DNA of 16,386 nucleotides from Pilatotrama ljubarskyi. Taxonomy: Eukaryota; Basidiomycota; Agaricomycetes; Polyporales; Polyporaceae. The notes under the pieces were generated by a model that was not told where the DNA came from, did no database searches, and worked only from the letters and a program-made list of their open reading frames with translations. Shown piece after piece: positions 1 to 8,458 of the stretch. Location: positions 1 to 16,386 of the forward strand of contig MU277700.1 in assembly GCA_022385805.1 (NCBI GenBank). The letters run 5' to 3'. The translations under genes were made by a program, and so were the position numbers. Numbering within the stretch: the first letter of the stretch is position 1; each line of letters starts with the position of its first letter.

Positions 1-156
1 TCTCTGCATTCCCAGCGTTCCATGAACTTGGCCTTCATCTTCTCGACGAGTGCCTTGTTCGGTCCGCAGAATATGGCGTCATCGACATATACAATGACGA
101 TGACTAGTGAGCCATCTTGTTCACGAAGAACAAAGATACCAGCATCACTGCTCAGG
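1..156 (-). pseudogene. Copia reverse transcriptase, distal part with YVDD motif
   Basis: On the minus strand this short piece reads as the RT palm continuation: a DAGIFVLREQDGS block, then YVDD (78-89), which holds the remaining two catalytic aspartates, then a segment resembling the thumb-side helix of copia RTs. It is cut by the left window edge. It joins the proximal RT (864 and above) exactly in frame if the nested LTR and one copy of the CATTT duplication are removed. That is strong evidence that both pieces are one ancestral gene and that the LTR was inserted after the copia was in place. Confidence 0.9.
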
Positions 157-161
157 CATTT
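157..161. repeat. Target-site duplication CATTT, left copy
   Basis: Five bases directly before the TGTTAG terminus. They are identical to 864-868 and belong to the codons of the interrupted RT gene. Confidence 0.85.
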
Positions 162-863
162 TGTTAGCGCCCGTGCGGACCCTTCCGGTCCGGCGCCCTT
201 CGGAACCCGATCGGTCCGATCGGACTCCGAGGCTCGCTCTGATACTCGTTGTCATCATCGGCGATGAGACTAACCCGCGCCGTACTCCACGCGATCTGAC
301 CTCCGAGCTCCTCTCCGCAGTTACTCCTTACAAACCCGAACCTTACTTACTACTTACTATATAAGCTTCAGATTCTATAGGGTAGCTCTTTAGTTCAGAT
401 ATCTCGTTAACCACCTGATCTGCTGGTACAACTCTTCGGTCCCCCGTCCTTTACCCATTTGTTGATCCTTCGGAATAACATTCCGTCCTCCGATCTCCGG
501 TCCGACCCGATTCCGATTCCGGCCCAATCACACTCCGACCTCCGACAACTACTAAGATAAGTCCTTCGTGACTTGTCCTCTGGTAAACCAGCACTTCGAC
601 ACTTCGACTTCTACCGCCGATCTCCGACCGGCCTCCGACATCGGTCCGCTTCCGGTCTGATTACATAATAGTACATTCCTCCGTAAATTAGAGGACTCCG
701 TCGACTCTCGAAGCGCGTTACTAATAGTTTCGCGAGTCCTCTCCATTACCACCAGTACCGTGTGGACTCCGACCGGTTTCCGATCGTACCCTTCCGGTCC
801 GATATCAGCCTTCCGTCTTCCGGCCTCCGGGATTCCGGTCTTACCCCCGCACGGTACCTAACA
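162..863 (+). mobile_element. Solo LTR (702 bp) nested in the copia RT gene
   Basis: The segment begins TGTTAG and ends CTAACA, the TG...CA form of a retroviral-type LTR. It is flanked by identical 5-bp CATTT target duplications (157-161 and 864-868). The ends extend to a 17-bp imperfect inverted repeat (162-178 against 847-863, 14 of 17 matching, with CCGTGCGG shared internally). It splits a copia RT coding frame that closes perfectly across it. A TATATAAG box at 358-365 suggests transcription on the plus strand, opposite to the copia. No internal coding region is present, so it is most simply a solo LTR left by LTR-LTR recombination. A small non-autonomous element with LTR-like ends is the alternative. 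The parent family (gypsy or other) cannot be told from this. Confidence 0.85.
358..365 (+). promoter_or_regulatory. TATA box (TATATAAG) of the solo LTR
   Basis: TATATAAG lies about 196 bp into the 702-bp LTR, within an AT-richer stretch, where a U3 core promoter would be expected. Only the plus-strand reading is a good TATA box, which gives the LTR an orientation. No initiator was identified. Confidence 0.5.
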
Positions 864-868
864 CATTT
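864..868. repeat. Target-site duplication CATTT, right copy
   Basis: Five bases directly after the CTAACA terminus, identical to 157-161. A 5-bp duplication is usual for LTR retrotransposon integrases. Confidence 0.85.
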
Positions 869-1534
869 GAAGCCGAAGACTTTCAGGGACTTGTCAAGGG
901 TTCGCCACCAAGCGAGACCTGCTTGCTTAAGTCCGTACAGAGCACGCTTAAGCCGTAAGACTTTGTGCTCTTGGCCTTTGGCGATGAAGCCTTCAGGCTG
1001 CTCCATGTAGATCTCCTCGTCGAGCTTGCCGTATAGATAGGCATTACAGACGTCGAGTCCGGAGATGTGCCAGTTCTCAAGCGCCAAAAGGGCGAGAAAC
1101 AGGCGTACAGTCTCAAAGCGTACGACGGGTGAAAAGATCTGGTCGTAGTCAAGACCTTCGACCTGGGAGAAGCCTTTGGCAACAAGCCTAGCCTTCTTTC
1201 GACCGTCAGATTTGACGTCGAAGACCCATCGATTCTTGATGACCTTACGCCCCTTGGGGCGGTCAACCAAGTCGTAGACTTGCCGTCGCTGAAGTGCCTC
1301 TAACTCTTCGCGACAGGCAGCCCTCCACTCTTTCTGCTCAGCCGGTGGTAGGCGAGCGATGTCACGGAATGTCCATTCACGGACGTTGGGCAGATCATCA
1401 ACTGGTGATACCGCTTTGCAAAGCAGGTAGTTGATGAGGTCTGCTCCCCCTTCCCAGCATAGTTGTGCCAGGTCTGGTTTGTCAGCCAAGGCGGATGGTG
1501 AAGGTGGGTCGCTTTGCGATGGACCAGTGCAGAA
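864..1534 (-). pseudogene. Copia reverse transcriptase, proximal part (interrupted by solo LTR)
   Basis: This is an RVT_2-type (copia) reverse transcriptase fragment. Recognisable blocks in order are WRAACREELEAL, a KNRWVFDVK block, KARLVAKGFSQVEGLDYDQ, the FSPVVRFETVR block, GLDVCNAYLYGKL with the first catalytic Asp, MEQPEGF, and LKRALYGLKQA. The frame is opened by a TAG at 1535-1537 and has no credible own ATG, because it belonged to the same polyprotein as the integrase. It runs straight into the inserted LTR after the codons for GFK, at position 864, and then reads meaningless residues from the insert. The RT continues in the same frame on the other side of the insert (1-156). Host-element codon use resembles that of the integrase piece. 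Confidence 0.93.
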
Positions 1535-2478
1535 CTATTGGCGGGAACCTGTTCTGCCCTAGACTTGGTGGGAGCTCGAGAGCGACTCGAGTCATCGCCG
1601 ACCAGTCTTTTCCACGCACCCTTCTTTTCCATCTCTTTGAATTGTTCTACGGGATGCCGTGACTCTCCGTAGACATTGCCTGGGCGAACCGGGACTTTCT
1701 GCGCACGTCCAGAACTTCGCTGCTCTGGCTGAGGAGCGCGCTGTTCTTTCCGAGGAGATGGCGGCGGACTAGGAACACGTGCCTCTGGCTGTGGTTCAGG
1801 TGCATCGTCATGCTCCTGTTTCTGTCCTTGAGGATTAGGATAATGAAGGGGAGGATGACAATCATTGTCGTTGTCATCTAAACTGCCCGGAAGAGTGGGT
1901 TGTTGGTTCGATGGTGCGGGCTCATTGAGCCGCGAAGTGCATCGCCGTGGATTGGCAGGGCACTTAGGGAACATGTTCTCATCGAACAAAGCATGCGCAG
2001 CAGTAAAGATCATGTTGTTGGGGGCGCGCATGAATCTGAAGCCATAACCACCAGGGGGTACCCCAATGTAGGTCATCAGTTCTGACTTGGGTGACAACTT
2101 GTTCACCCGTACGTCCGGAGGAAGATGGACGTACGCGCCACATCCAAACACACGAAGGTGATCGATGCGCGGCTTCTCGCCATTCAGGGCCTCATATGGA
2201 GTCTGCCATTTAAGGCGACGAATGGGTGTCCTGTTGTACAGATGTACGGCGTGTTCGAGTGAGAATTCCCACCACGATTGCGGAAGACAGGCTTCATGCC
2301 GCATGGCTTCAACCTTATCGAACAAAGTCCGATTCAGTCGTTCAGCACGACCGTTCTGCTCGGGCTGGTGCGGTATGCTCTGACTTATCTCAATACCTTC
2401 GTCCTTCAGCATATTATCGAATGCAATGGACTTGTACTCGCCGCCACCATCAGACATCCACTTCTGCACCTTCACTGA
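1490..2478 (-). pseudogene. Copia integrase distal core plus proline-rich linker (5'-truncated, frameshifted)
   Basis: The open frame codes for the second half of an rve-type integrase core. DGGGEY (2434-2451) supplies the second catalytic Asp, and NGRAE supplies the catalytic Glu (codon about 2341-2343). There are 35 residues between them, as expected for DD35E. The following VFGCGAYVHLPPDVRVNKLSPKS stretch matches the copia integrase C-terminal part. After it comes a low-complexity, Pro/Glu/Gln-rich linker (about 1690-1880). The frame starts abruptly after a stop at 2479-2481, with no Met, so the first catalytic Asp and the HHCC zinc finger are absent. At its downstream end homology leaves this frame near 1500-1534 and resumes in the neighbouring frame as RT, so the pieces are separated by a net one-base shift. 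Non-functional. Confidence 0.9.
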
Positions 2479-2575
2479 TTAGTATTGTAGTTTATCATTC
2501 TATAGGTACATAAGTCCTGTATCATATAGTCCTGCGAATACAGACTGAGTTTATCGTTCTATAATGAAGTCAGTC
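2479..2575. repeat. AT-rich boundary segment with a repeated 15-mer
   Basis: About 100 bp just beyond the truncated copia differ in composition from the flanks. They contain GTTTATCATTCTATA (2490-2504) and GTTTATCGTTCTATA (2549-2563), which match at 14 of 15 positions and lie 59 bp apart, and two AGTCCTG copies (about 2513 and 2528). This could be a fragment of another LTR or the scar of whatever truncated the copia. Its identity is unknown. Confidence 0.4.
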
Positions 2576-3447
2576 ACGCTTCACAAGACCTGTGTTTCCA
2601 GGTGCCAAATGCCAGGACCATCCGAGTCATGGCCGTCCAACTTTGGCCGTCAGCGCATGCCCAGCAGGCGCCCATGCTCTTGTTTGTGACGGCTTGGTCT
2701 CCACGTATCTCCCAGCTTCCCCGTGCCGCCTCCGCCGGGCGATCTCGCTCCTCGGAGGAATCTCGGACGCTGACGGGCAATGAGCAGAGGTTGGACGTCT
2801 CATGTGCGGGAAAAGCAGATCGTGAAGAGTAGACGGACGTTGCGACTGTACAACATATACGGTAGACAACGCGGCCCACCCGACAAATCTTTGTAAGCGA
2901 TGATGCATCCCGAACCACGCTACGGGCCGGCTCCCGAATCCGGGCGAGATTCGTGACAAGGATACAGTGTGCAAGACGAGGAGGAGTCTGAGGCCTAAGC
3001 CCCGACACCGATACTGGTGAGGCGGGATGTCGTACTTCAAGATTATCACGGTGGCACAGCCACCGCGGCTTCCGACGGTGAGCGCCCGCACAACCAGTGT
3101 AGCGACCGACTGCTCCAAAGGATACCATCACAACAGCCAATGTAAAAAGGCTGCTACGTGATTACTTACTGTGGCAATTCAAGGTGCAGAAGAATCATGT
3201 CGATTTGGATGAACATTGAACACGGTGTGACAAAGAGTCACCCCGTTTCCTCAAGCGCCCATGCAAGTCCCCGCGCGCGCGTCGGGCGCTTCTGGGCTTC
3301 AACGCGTTCATCTTAGCCACCACCAAGCGGAGAGAGCCATCCGCTCCTGGCCTCCATTGTCCGCTTCCAGCCCTCAACAGCAGCTGCGCTACGCTGAAGA
3401 ACAATAGAATAACACGAGCCTCGTGTCCTGTGGCTAAGATCCAACAT
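2576..3447. other. Intergenic stretch between copia relic and kinase gene
   Basis: I see no gene here. The open frames on the minus strand (2574-3140, 2627-3118, 3195-3569) overlap each other, have no recognisable motif and lack intron or start-site support. A short alternating GC run (about 3272-3282, CCGCGCGCGCGTCGG) is present. The last few hundred bases probably contain the promoter of the downstream kinase. Confidence 0.5.
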
Positions 3448-3513
3448 ACATATAGGTCGCTGCCCACTGTCAGGTATGTACCTCTCTCTCCCACTACGCC
3501 CTCGTTCGTCACG
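3448..3513 (+). promoter_or_regulatory. Putative core promoter / leader of the FunK1 gene
   Basis: A weak TATA-like ACATATAGG (about 3448-3456) is followed by a pyrimidine-rich tract (3481-3510, CCTCTCTCTCCC and similar). The start ATG follows in ACGATGTC context. CT-rich leaders just before the start are common in filamentous fungi. An upstream out-of-frame ATG at 3476 begins an 87-codon frame overlapping the kinase start. If it lies in the mRNA it could act as an inhibitory uORF. Transcription start not known. Confidence 0.35.
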
Positions 3514-6235
3514 ATGTCTGACGCGATCCCAACGTCCGCTATTACCGGCACCTCTGACTCGCCGCACAAAGCCTACCGTGCTGCTGCCAAGCATAGAGTT
3601 CACCCCAAGGACATCACCGGTGAACGCGCAGAACTACGCTACACCATGCACAACAAGATCACCTGCATCACATACGACGCGTTCATGGGCGATTTCGTCC
3701 CCGAACCGACTCCGCAACCACTCTCAACCTCTGCGATAAACTACAATCTGCGGTCACGGTCGAGGACAAGATGCATGTCGGGACCGTCCTCCCCGCCGTC
3801 GCTTCCCCCTTCGACCAACCCTCTCCAATCCCTGCCTCTCCCTAGGACGGAGGTCAACATGTACGACACGATCGTAAGTTGCTCCATCTCTTTGCCGTAT
3901 CTTACACGTCTCACCTGCACATCAGATAACTGCCCTCAACGAGGCGGATCTCTGCCCAGGATACCAGTTCGCGTCAACGCCTCACAAAGGCGACCCGTCT
4001 GAAGAGACCAGGCAAGCCGTCGACTGCGGCATGTATTCCAAGACTGCGATCCCCAAGCTCGGCATCACGGAGGATGGCGGCTTTGGACGGACGGACTGGT
4101 CGTCGATCGAGATCGCAATCGAGTGCAAGATGCATCCAACGGAGGACGACCCATTCGACGAGCGCACAGTCTGCGACGAGCCCAATGCGGCCACGCGCCG
4201 GAAGGTCCTGGGACAGATCCTCTCATACATGGAGCTCATCTTTCGGCGCCAGCAACGCACATTCCAATTCATGCTCCTCTTCATCGGCGGTTTCGTGCGC
4301 ATCATCCGTGTCGACCGCTCGGGACTATTCGCGACGGAGCAGATCGACTACAGGAAGGACGGTAACAAGCTCGCGGTCTTCCTCTGGCGCTACGCGCGCC
4401 TCTCTGCAACTCTTCGTGGTCACGATACGACCGCTGCGCGTCTCGAGCCGGACTCAGCGGAGGCCCAGCGGATGCGGGACCGTGTGAAGACCGTGGCAGA
4501 GGACGACTATGTGGCGCGAGCGTTCAAGGATTTGCTCGACGAGGAGTGGGCATGGTGGAAGCTGGAAGTTCCCGACGAGACGAACGTCGAGAAGTCGCGG
4601 TTCTTCCTAGTCACGAAGCCGCATTTCCAAGCACCCGGAGTAGCTGGCCGCACGACGCGGGGCCACATCGCCCTCGAGGCGACACCCGGAGCAGGCGACG
4701 ACTTCGTGTACCTGAAGGACGCTTGGCGCGTCGTCATGGACGGTATCGAGAAAGAGGGTGTCGTCCTGGAGAAGCTACGCAAGAAGGAAATCAGCTACGT
4801 ACCCACGTTGATGTGCCATGGGGACATCGTAGGGCAGGAGACGGTGTCGCAGGCGGTGTGGCCGAAGTACCATCCCGGCCAGGAGTGCAAGCTGAAGAGG
4901 CATCAACACTATCGGCTGGTTGTGAAGGAGGTCGGTAAACCCCTCGACCAGTTCTCGAGGGGCTTGGAGCTCGTCCTCGCGTTGTGGTGCTGCATCACTG
5001 GTGAGTTTCTTCGACTCTCTCTACCTACTCGGAACGAAGCTAAGTCATCGTCCGAACTACCTCAGCACATGCGCAAGCCTACCAAGCCGGCATCATCCAC
5101 CGTGATATCAGCGCGGGCAATCTCCTCCTGTACAAAGGCTCGGCCGGCTGGGTGGGCCTACTGAACGACTGGGAATTGTCCAAGGAGCTGGAGCAACAAA
5201 TGGAGGAAGGTCGTCAGCCAGACCGCACGGTAGGTGTTCGTTCAGTCTTGCCGGGTCTTACTCGCTCACGCATGCGCCAATCAATGTATTCAGGGCACAT
5301 GGCAGTTCATGTCTGCGTTCGCGCTCAACGAGCACACAAAGACGATCGTCATCCAGGATGAGCTCGAGTCGTTCTTCCACGTGCTGCTGTACATCGCCGT
5401 CCGCCTCCTTCCTCACAACTGCGAGGACTCTGCGGTGCCCCAGTTTTTATACGACTACTTTGACGACTTCTCTGCGCATCCTACCGGCCATGGCTGCGGG
5501 GCGACGAAGTATGGCGTGATGTGCGGCGGCGTCATCCCCCTGGGGGCTTACAACCGCAAGAAAACTGGCGCTAAAGGCGGAAAGCTGAATTTCCTCTTGC
5601 CTAGTCCATCAGAATCGCCGGTCAAGACGACATCTCCCACAACGAGCGATCAGGCGGCAAATTCCACATCGACCCCAGCGGAAGATGTCCCGTCGCCGTC
5701 GATGCCTGAACACCCCTTGAACGACATCGTTCGCAAGCTCCTCTCCTGGTTTTCCGCCTACTACAACCTCCAACTGGAACAGAACTCCAAGGGCCCTGCC
5801 CCTTCCAAGCAAGGGACTACACAGTCATCCGATGATGACGTAGAACGCTTCTTCATGTTGAAGGCTCAATCAAAGGCTTGGGAGCAGAAGCACGCGAAGG
5901 AAGCTCGGTCACCCTTGTCGCTGACAGCTACGACTCTCGAGGACACTAGTGATGACGAAGACTTAGCGCCGGAGCAAGCTAGTCCCGAGGAGCTGCAAAA
6001 GCGTGCAAAGCAACTGAGCTCGCATGCACCAATTCTGAAATTACTCGAGACCGCGGTGACACAGAACGAGTGGCCGAAGGCGGATCGCTGCCCGGACAGG
6101 AAGCCGAAGAAGGGATGGAAGCCCGACAAGTTGGATCAGGTCCCTAAGGGCGACACCATCCACTTGAGCAAGAAGCGAGGCTCGGAAGTCGTGGACAACC
6201 TCCCGAGTCCGCGCTCGAAGAGAAGTAGGGTCTGA
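3514..6235 (+). CDS. FunK1-type fungal protein kinase (4 exons, 846 aa)
   Basis: This is a fungal-specific FunK1 kinase, a eukaryotic-like kinase family expanded in Agaricomycetes, with substrates mostly unknown. Exons are 3514-3873, 3926-5000, 5066-5229 and 5294-6235. The introns of 52, 65 and 64 bp all have GT-AG ends and keep frame (2541 nt). Residues 216-260 form the FunK1 N-terminal block (GQILSYMELIFRRQQRTF ... VDRSG). YLKDAW (382-387) carries the likely beta3 lysine K384. VKEVGKPL (453-460) precedes the catalytic loop HRDISAGNLL (490-499, Asp492), which is formed only after splicing intron 2. NDWEL (512-516) replaces DFG, as is normal for the family. RTGTWQFMSA spans intron 3, and DELES (555-559) follows. 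The tail after about residue 615 is low-complexity, with an acidic DTSDDEDL patch and a basic NLS-like KRSRV end, suggesting a nuclear protein. All key residues are present, so it is probably active. Start chosen as the first in-frame ATG. Confidence 0.93.
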
Positions 6236-7141
6236 TTCTCCGCTTGGCCTGCCATCCGACCGATCGTCCATCGGCATCCGTCGCACGGCCCCCCGCGGTT
6301 GAAGCTTGTACCCCTCGGCACACTTCCCCCACCCCACCCGACGTCAGGCTCCACGTAGTGTCCCTCCAGTTCCAGACGCACGCCGATAGGCCGTTGTTTC
6401 CTCCATCCGTGGCGATACCTCATCCCTCCACCCCTGCGATACCTCTCCGTCGACAAGTCGAACCAACTTTCCCATCATGCATTGTTCGTACATCGTGTTC
6501 CTGTCCTAGTCATCGCTCTCGCACTCTTCCTGGCTCTTCTTCCATTCGTGCTGGTTCCGCTCCCGTACGCACGATACCAGATCACCTGTATTATACCCCG
6601 CAATCTCGCTAGCATATTTATTCCAAGGATCTGCCTGTTTGTGACTGCATATATTCTCGTTGGCCCACTCCATAATACGTCTTCTGCGTACTACATAGGT
6701 TGTTGCCGACCATCCGCCGCGTGAAGTGATTATCTCTAATCGCTGGTGCGTACTACTGAGTACGTCGAGATGCTCGCTGGCGGAGGTGACGTCCCAGGAC
6801 AAAGGTCATTGAACCATATGCGCGTGTTCCATGCATGGCACGTTCGACTACCTTGCAACACTCAGTGATGTTCGCCCTGCCATCTTGCAGTGGCACCCAA
6901 GATACAAAGAGACGTTGGGAAACCCAGCATACGCATCAGTGCACGCGTCCACCACGACTCTCCGCCGACACCCCGAGTCACGCTGCAACTCCGAGTCGTC
7001 AGCCCCGCCAAAGAGCTTTGTCCTTCTGAGAAGTAGAAAAACGGGGGCCGGGGGGGCGATTGGTGCCCTTGACATACCACAGATCGCGCGCACATCCCTC
7101 CTCCAACTCCTCTCAAATCCTACCATATACATAGAGACGAG
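6236..7141. other. Kinase 3' UTR and intergenic stretch
   Basis: No gene is supported here. The first few hundred bases are presumably kinase 3' UTR, but no canonical AATAAA was seen. A hydrophobic open frame at 6482-6724 has no ATG and is not called. A G-rich run (about 7044-7057, GGGGGCCGGGGGGG) and an inverted CCAAT box (ATTGG at 7060-7064) lie about 80-100 bp before the next gene and may belong to its promoter. Confidence 0.45.
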
Positions 7142-7418
7142 ATGATCACGTTCGCCACCATCATAAAGGCCGCGTTCAACTTCGTCTTTGGGCTGCAGCT
7201 CGAGACACGTACGTTACTTCCTCCTTCCAAGCACTCCCGCTGACAGCACAAGAGCAGTACCACCGCCGGAGGACGAACGAAGGCGGCCGGGCGCCGTAGA
7301 CGGTACGCCCGCGGCAGCGGTCAACGCTTACGAGGAGTGGGACGTGCTTGCCTATCCGCCGCCGTACTTCGCGCTCTCGGGCAAAGTCCCCACGCATATC
7401 TTGACGACGTGGCGGTGA
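7142..7418 (+). CDS. Small protein with hydrophobic N terminus and PPPY motif (2 exons, 75 aa)
   Basis: I do not recognise a named family. Exon 1 is 7142-7208 and exon 2 is 7258-7418. The 49-bp intron starts GTACGT, contains a perfect CTGAC branch point and ends GCAG, and splicing keeps the frame. The N-terminal residues 2-20 (ITFATIIKAAFNFVFGLQL) are hydrophobic apart from one lysine and could be a membrane anchor or a targeting helix. Next comes a charged Pro/Arg linker (PPPEDERRRPG), then a Trp/Tyr/Pro-rich C-terminal part with YPPPY (55-59) and a lysine at 65. PPPY is a PPxY-type motif, bound in other proteins by WW domains such as those of the Rsp5/NEDD4 ubiquitin ligases, so an adaptor or cargo role is conceivable. 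That is inference. The start has purine at -3 (GAGATGA). High-GC codon use and the clean intron argue that it is a real gene. Confidence 0.62.
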
Positions 7419-8000
7419 TGGGTAGGAGGAACAAAGTTCGGCAGGTCGAAGCTAGACTCTGCGTTGTATTCAGGCCTGCCGTGTGAGATCTAGAGCAGAA
7501 ATGCCAGTACATACTGTAGGACCGTTTGTTTGTACATTGCGAAGATGCCCCGGCGAGCGGCTTCATTCAGCACATGCCCTGCTTGCTTGTTCTGTTTCGC
7601 GCATGGGCGGGCACATGTAACTACGTCTCATCGACAAGCGTCCTCAGCGAGGAGAGCGACAATGTCCGCCATGGACATTGGATATGTGGTGGTCGTGTAC
7701 AAAGGCGAGAGCGGACGAGCGCCTACGCTGGTCCTTCTGGCGTACCCACGTGGCCCGACACCTTCATCCGTATTTGGTGCTCCCTTTCAAAATGAGCACG
7801 CCAGTAGAGGATGCGAACCGTGTCCTTCCTCGCCTGGAAGTACAAAGCAGTCGACGAGAAGAGCGTCCGAGGACAATTTAAGGAGGCTGAACAGCATTGA
7901 TATCTCCTCGCTCGTTGATCGACCACCCCCATCCACTGCAATCTCCATCAACGACCACCGCTCACAAGTCCCGTCTCACTACTTGAACTCGCCCATCCAT
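7419..8000. other. Intergenic stretch between the two mini-protein genes
   Basis: It holds the 3' end of the PPPY gene and the promoter of the next gene. An ATG-initiated frame of 118 codons (7662-8018) exists, but it runs through the promoter region, has a low-complexity C-terminal half and no recognisable motif, so it is not called. Confidence 0.4.
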
Positions 8001-8080
8001 CCATATACCTCGCATTGAGATACCACCACCGTCACGCATACTTCCCCTATTACCCACTCTACGAACCAACACAAGTCACG
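8001..8080 (+). promoter_or_regulatory. Putative core promoter/leader of the GPI mini-protein gene
   Basis: CCATATACC at 8001-8009 is a TATA-like element about 72 bp upstream of the start. A C/A-rich leader follows and ends CAAGTCACGATG, a good fungal start context. The transcription start is inferred only. Confidence 0.35.
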
Positions 8081-8458
8081 ATGTACGCACGCGCCATCCA
8101 GACCCTCACGCTCCTTCTTCTCGCCACTCTCGGTACGTCCCCGCTCTGCGGTACAGCCCAGGCCGAGACTGACAGACTCCCGCGCAGTCTCTGCATCCCC
8201 CGCTCCCATAGACCCGCTGCAGGCCAACGTCATCGCAGAGAACAGGAACATGGGCTGCTCAGGGCCTCAAGGCTGCGCAGCGGTACGCCACGAACAATAC
8301 ATACGTAGCTGGTCCGTACTGACTTCGCATATCAGGCAAATGCCGCCATTGACACGGCCACCACCTCCGGAGCCGCACCGGCGCTGGGAGCGACGTCCCA
8401 GATGGTGGTCCTGAGCGTCGCGGCTGCAGGCAGTCTCTCGGTCCTCGGCCTCCTATGA
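8081..8458 (+). CDS. Small secreted, probably GPI-anchored protein (3 exons, 89 aa)
   Basis: Exons are 8081-8132, 8188-8282 and 8336-8458. Both introns (55 and 53 bp) have GTACG donors, CTGAC branch points and CAG acceptors, and the 270-nt product is in frame. Residues 1-20 form a signal peptide (LTLLLLATLVSA) with a likely cleavage after Ala20. The mature region is Ala/Asn-rich and contains one cysteine pair as CSGPQGC (41-47), able to form a small disulphide loop. The C terminus has small residues (TTSGAA, 58-63) followed by a hydrophobic tail (72-89) ending at the stop without a cytoplasmic part. This is the layout of a GPI attachment signal, with an omega site near Ser60-Ala62. After processing only about 40 residues would remain at the cell surface or wall. 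No named family was recognised. The alternative is a single-pass tail-anchored secretory protein. Confidence 0.75.

Larger units (their letters stand above)
1..2478 (-). mobile_element. Degenerate Ty1/copia retrotransposon relic (partial, continues left of window)
   Basis: This is a remnant of a copia-type LTR retrotransposon read on the minus strand. The order integrase then reverse transcriptase is the one that separates Ty1/copia from gypsy elements. Three pieces remain: the distal integrase core with a proline-rich linker (about 2478-1500), the proximal RT (about 1534-864) and the distal RT with YVDD (156-1). Gag, protease, the zinc-binding integrase N terminus and the first catalytic aspartate are missing to the right, where a stop (TAA) lies immediately upstream of 2478. 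RNase H and any 3' LTR would be beyond position 1. A net one-base frameshift and a nested 702-bp solo LTR show it is dead. No copia LTR of its own is recognisable in the window. Confidence 0.93.

Noticed and set aside
22..364. Two plus-strand open frames (22-267, 107-364)
   Set aside because: They run across the antisense of the copia RT and into the nested LTR. They have no motif and are shadows.
1647..2513. Several short plus- and minus-strand frames over the integrase linker
   Set aside because: They overlap the integrase frame on either strand and have no domain of their own.
2574..3140. 188-codon minus-strand frame
   Set aside because: No motif, overlapped by another 163-codon frame on the same strand, and no intron or conserved block.
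6482..6724. Hydrophobic 80-codon plus frame after the kinase
   Set aside because: Begins with TTG, not ATG, in likely 3' UTR. The hydrophobicity comes from T-rich sequence.
7662..8018. 118-codon ATG frame between the mini-protein genes
   Set aside because: Extends through the promoter of the next gene, is low-complexity, and an alternative frame of similar quality overlaps it.
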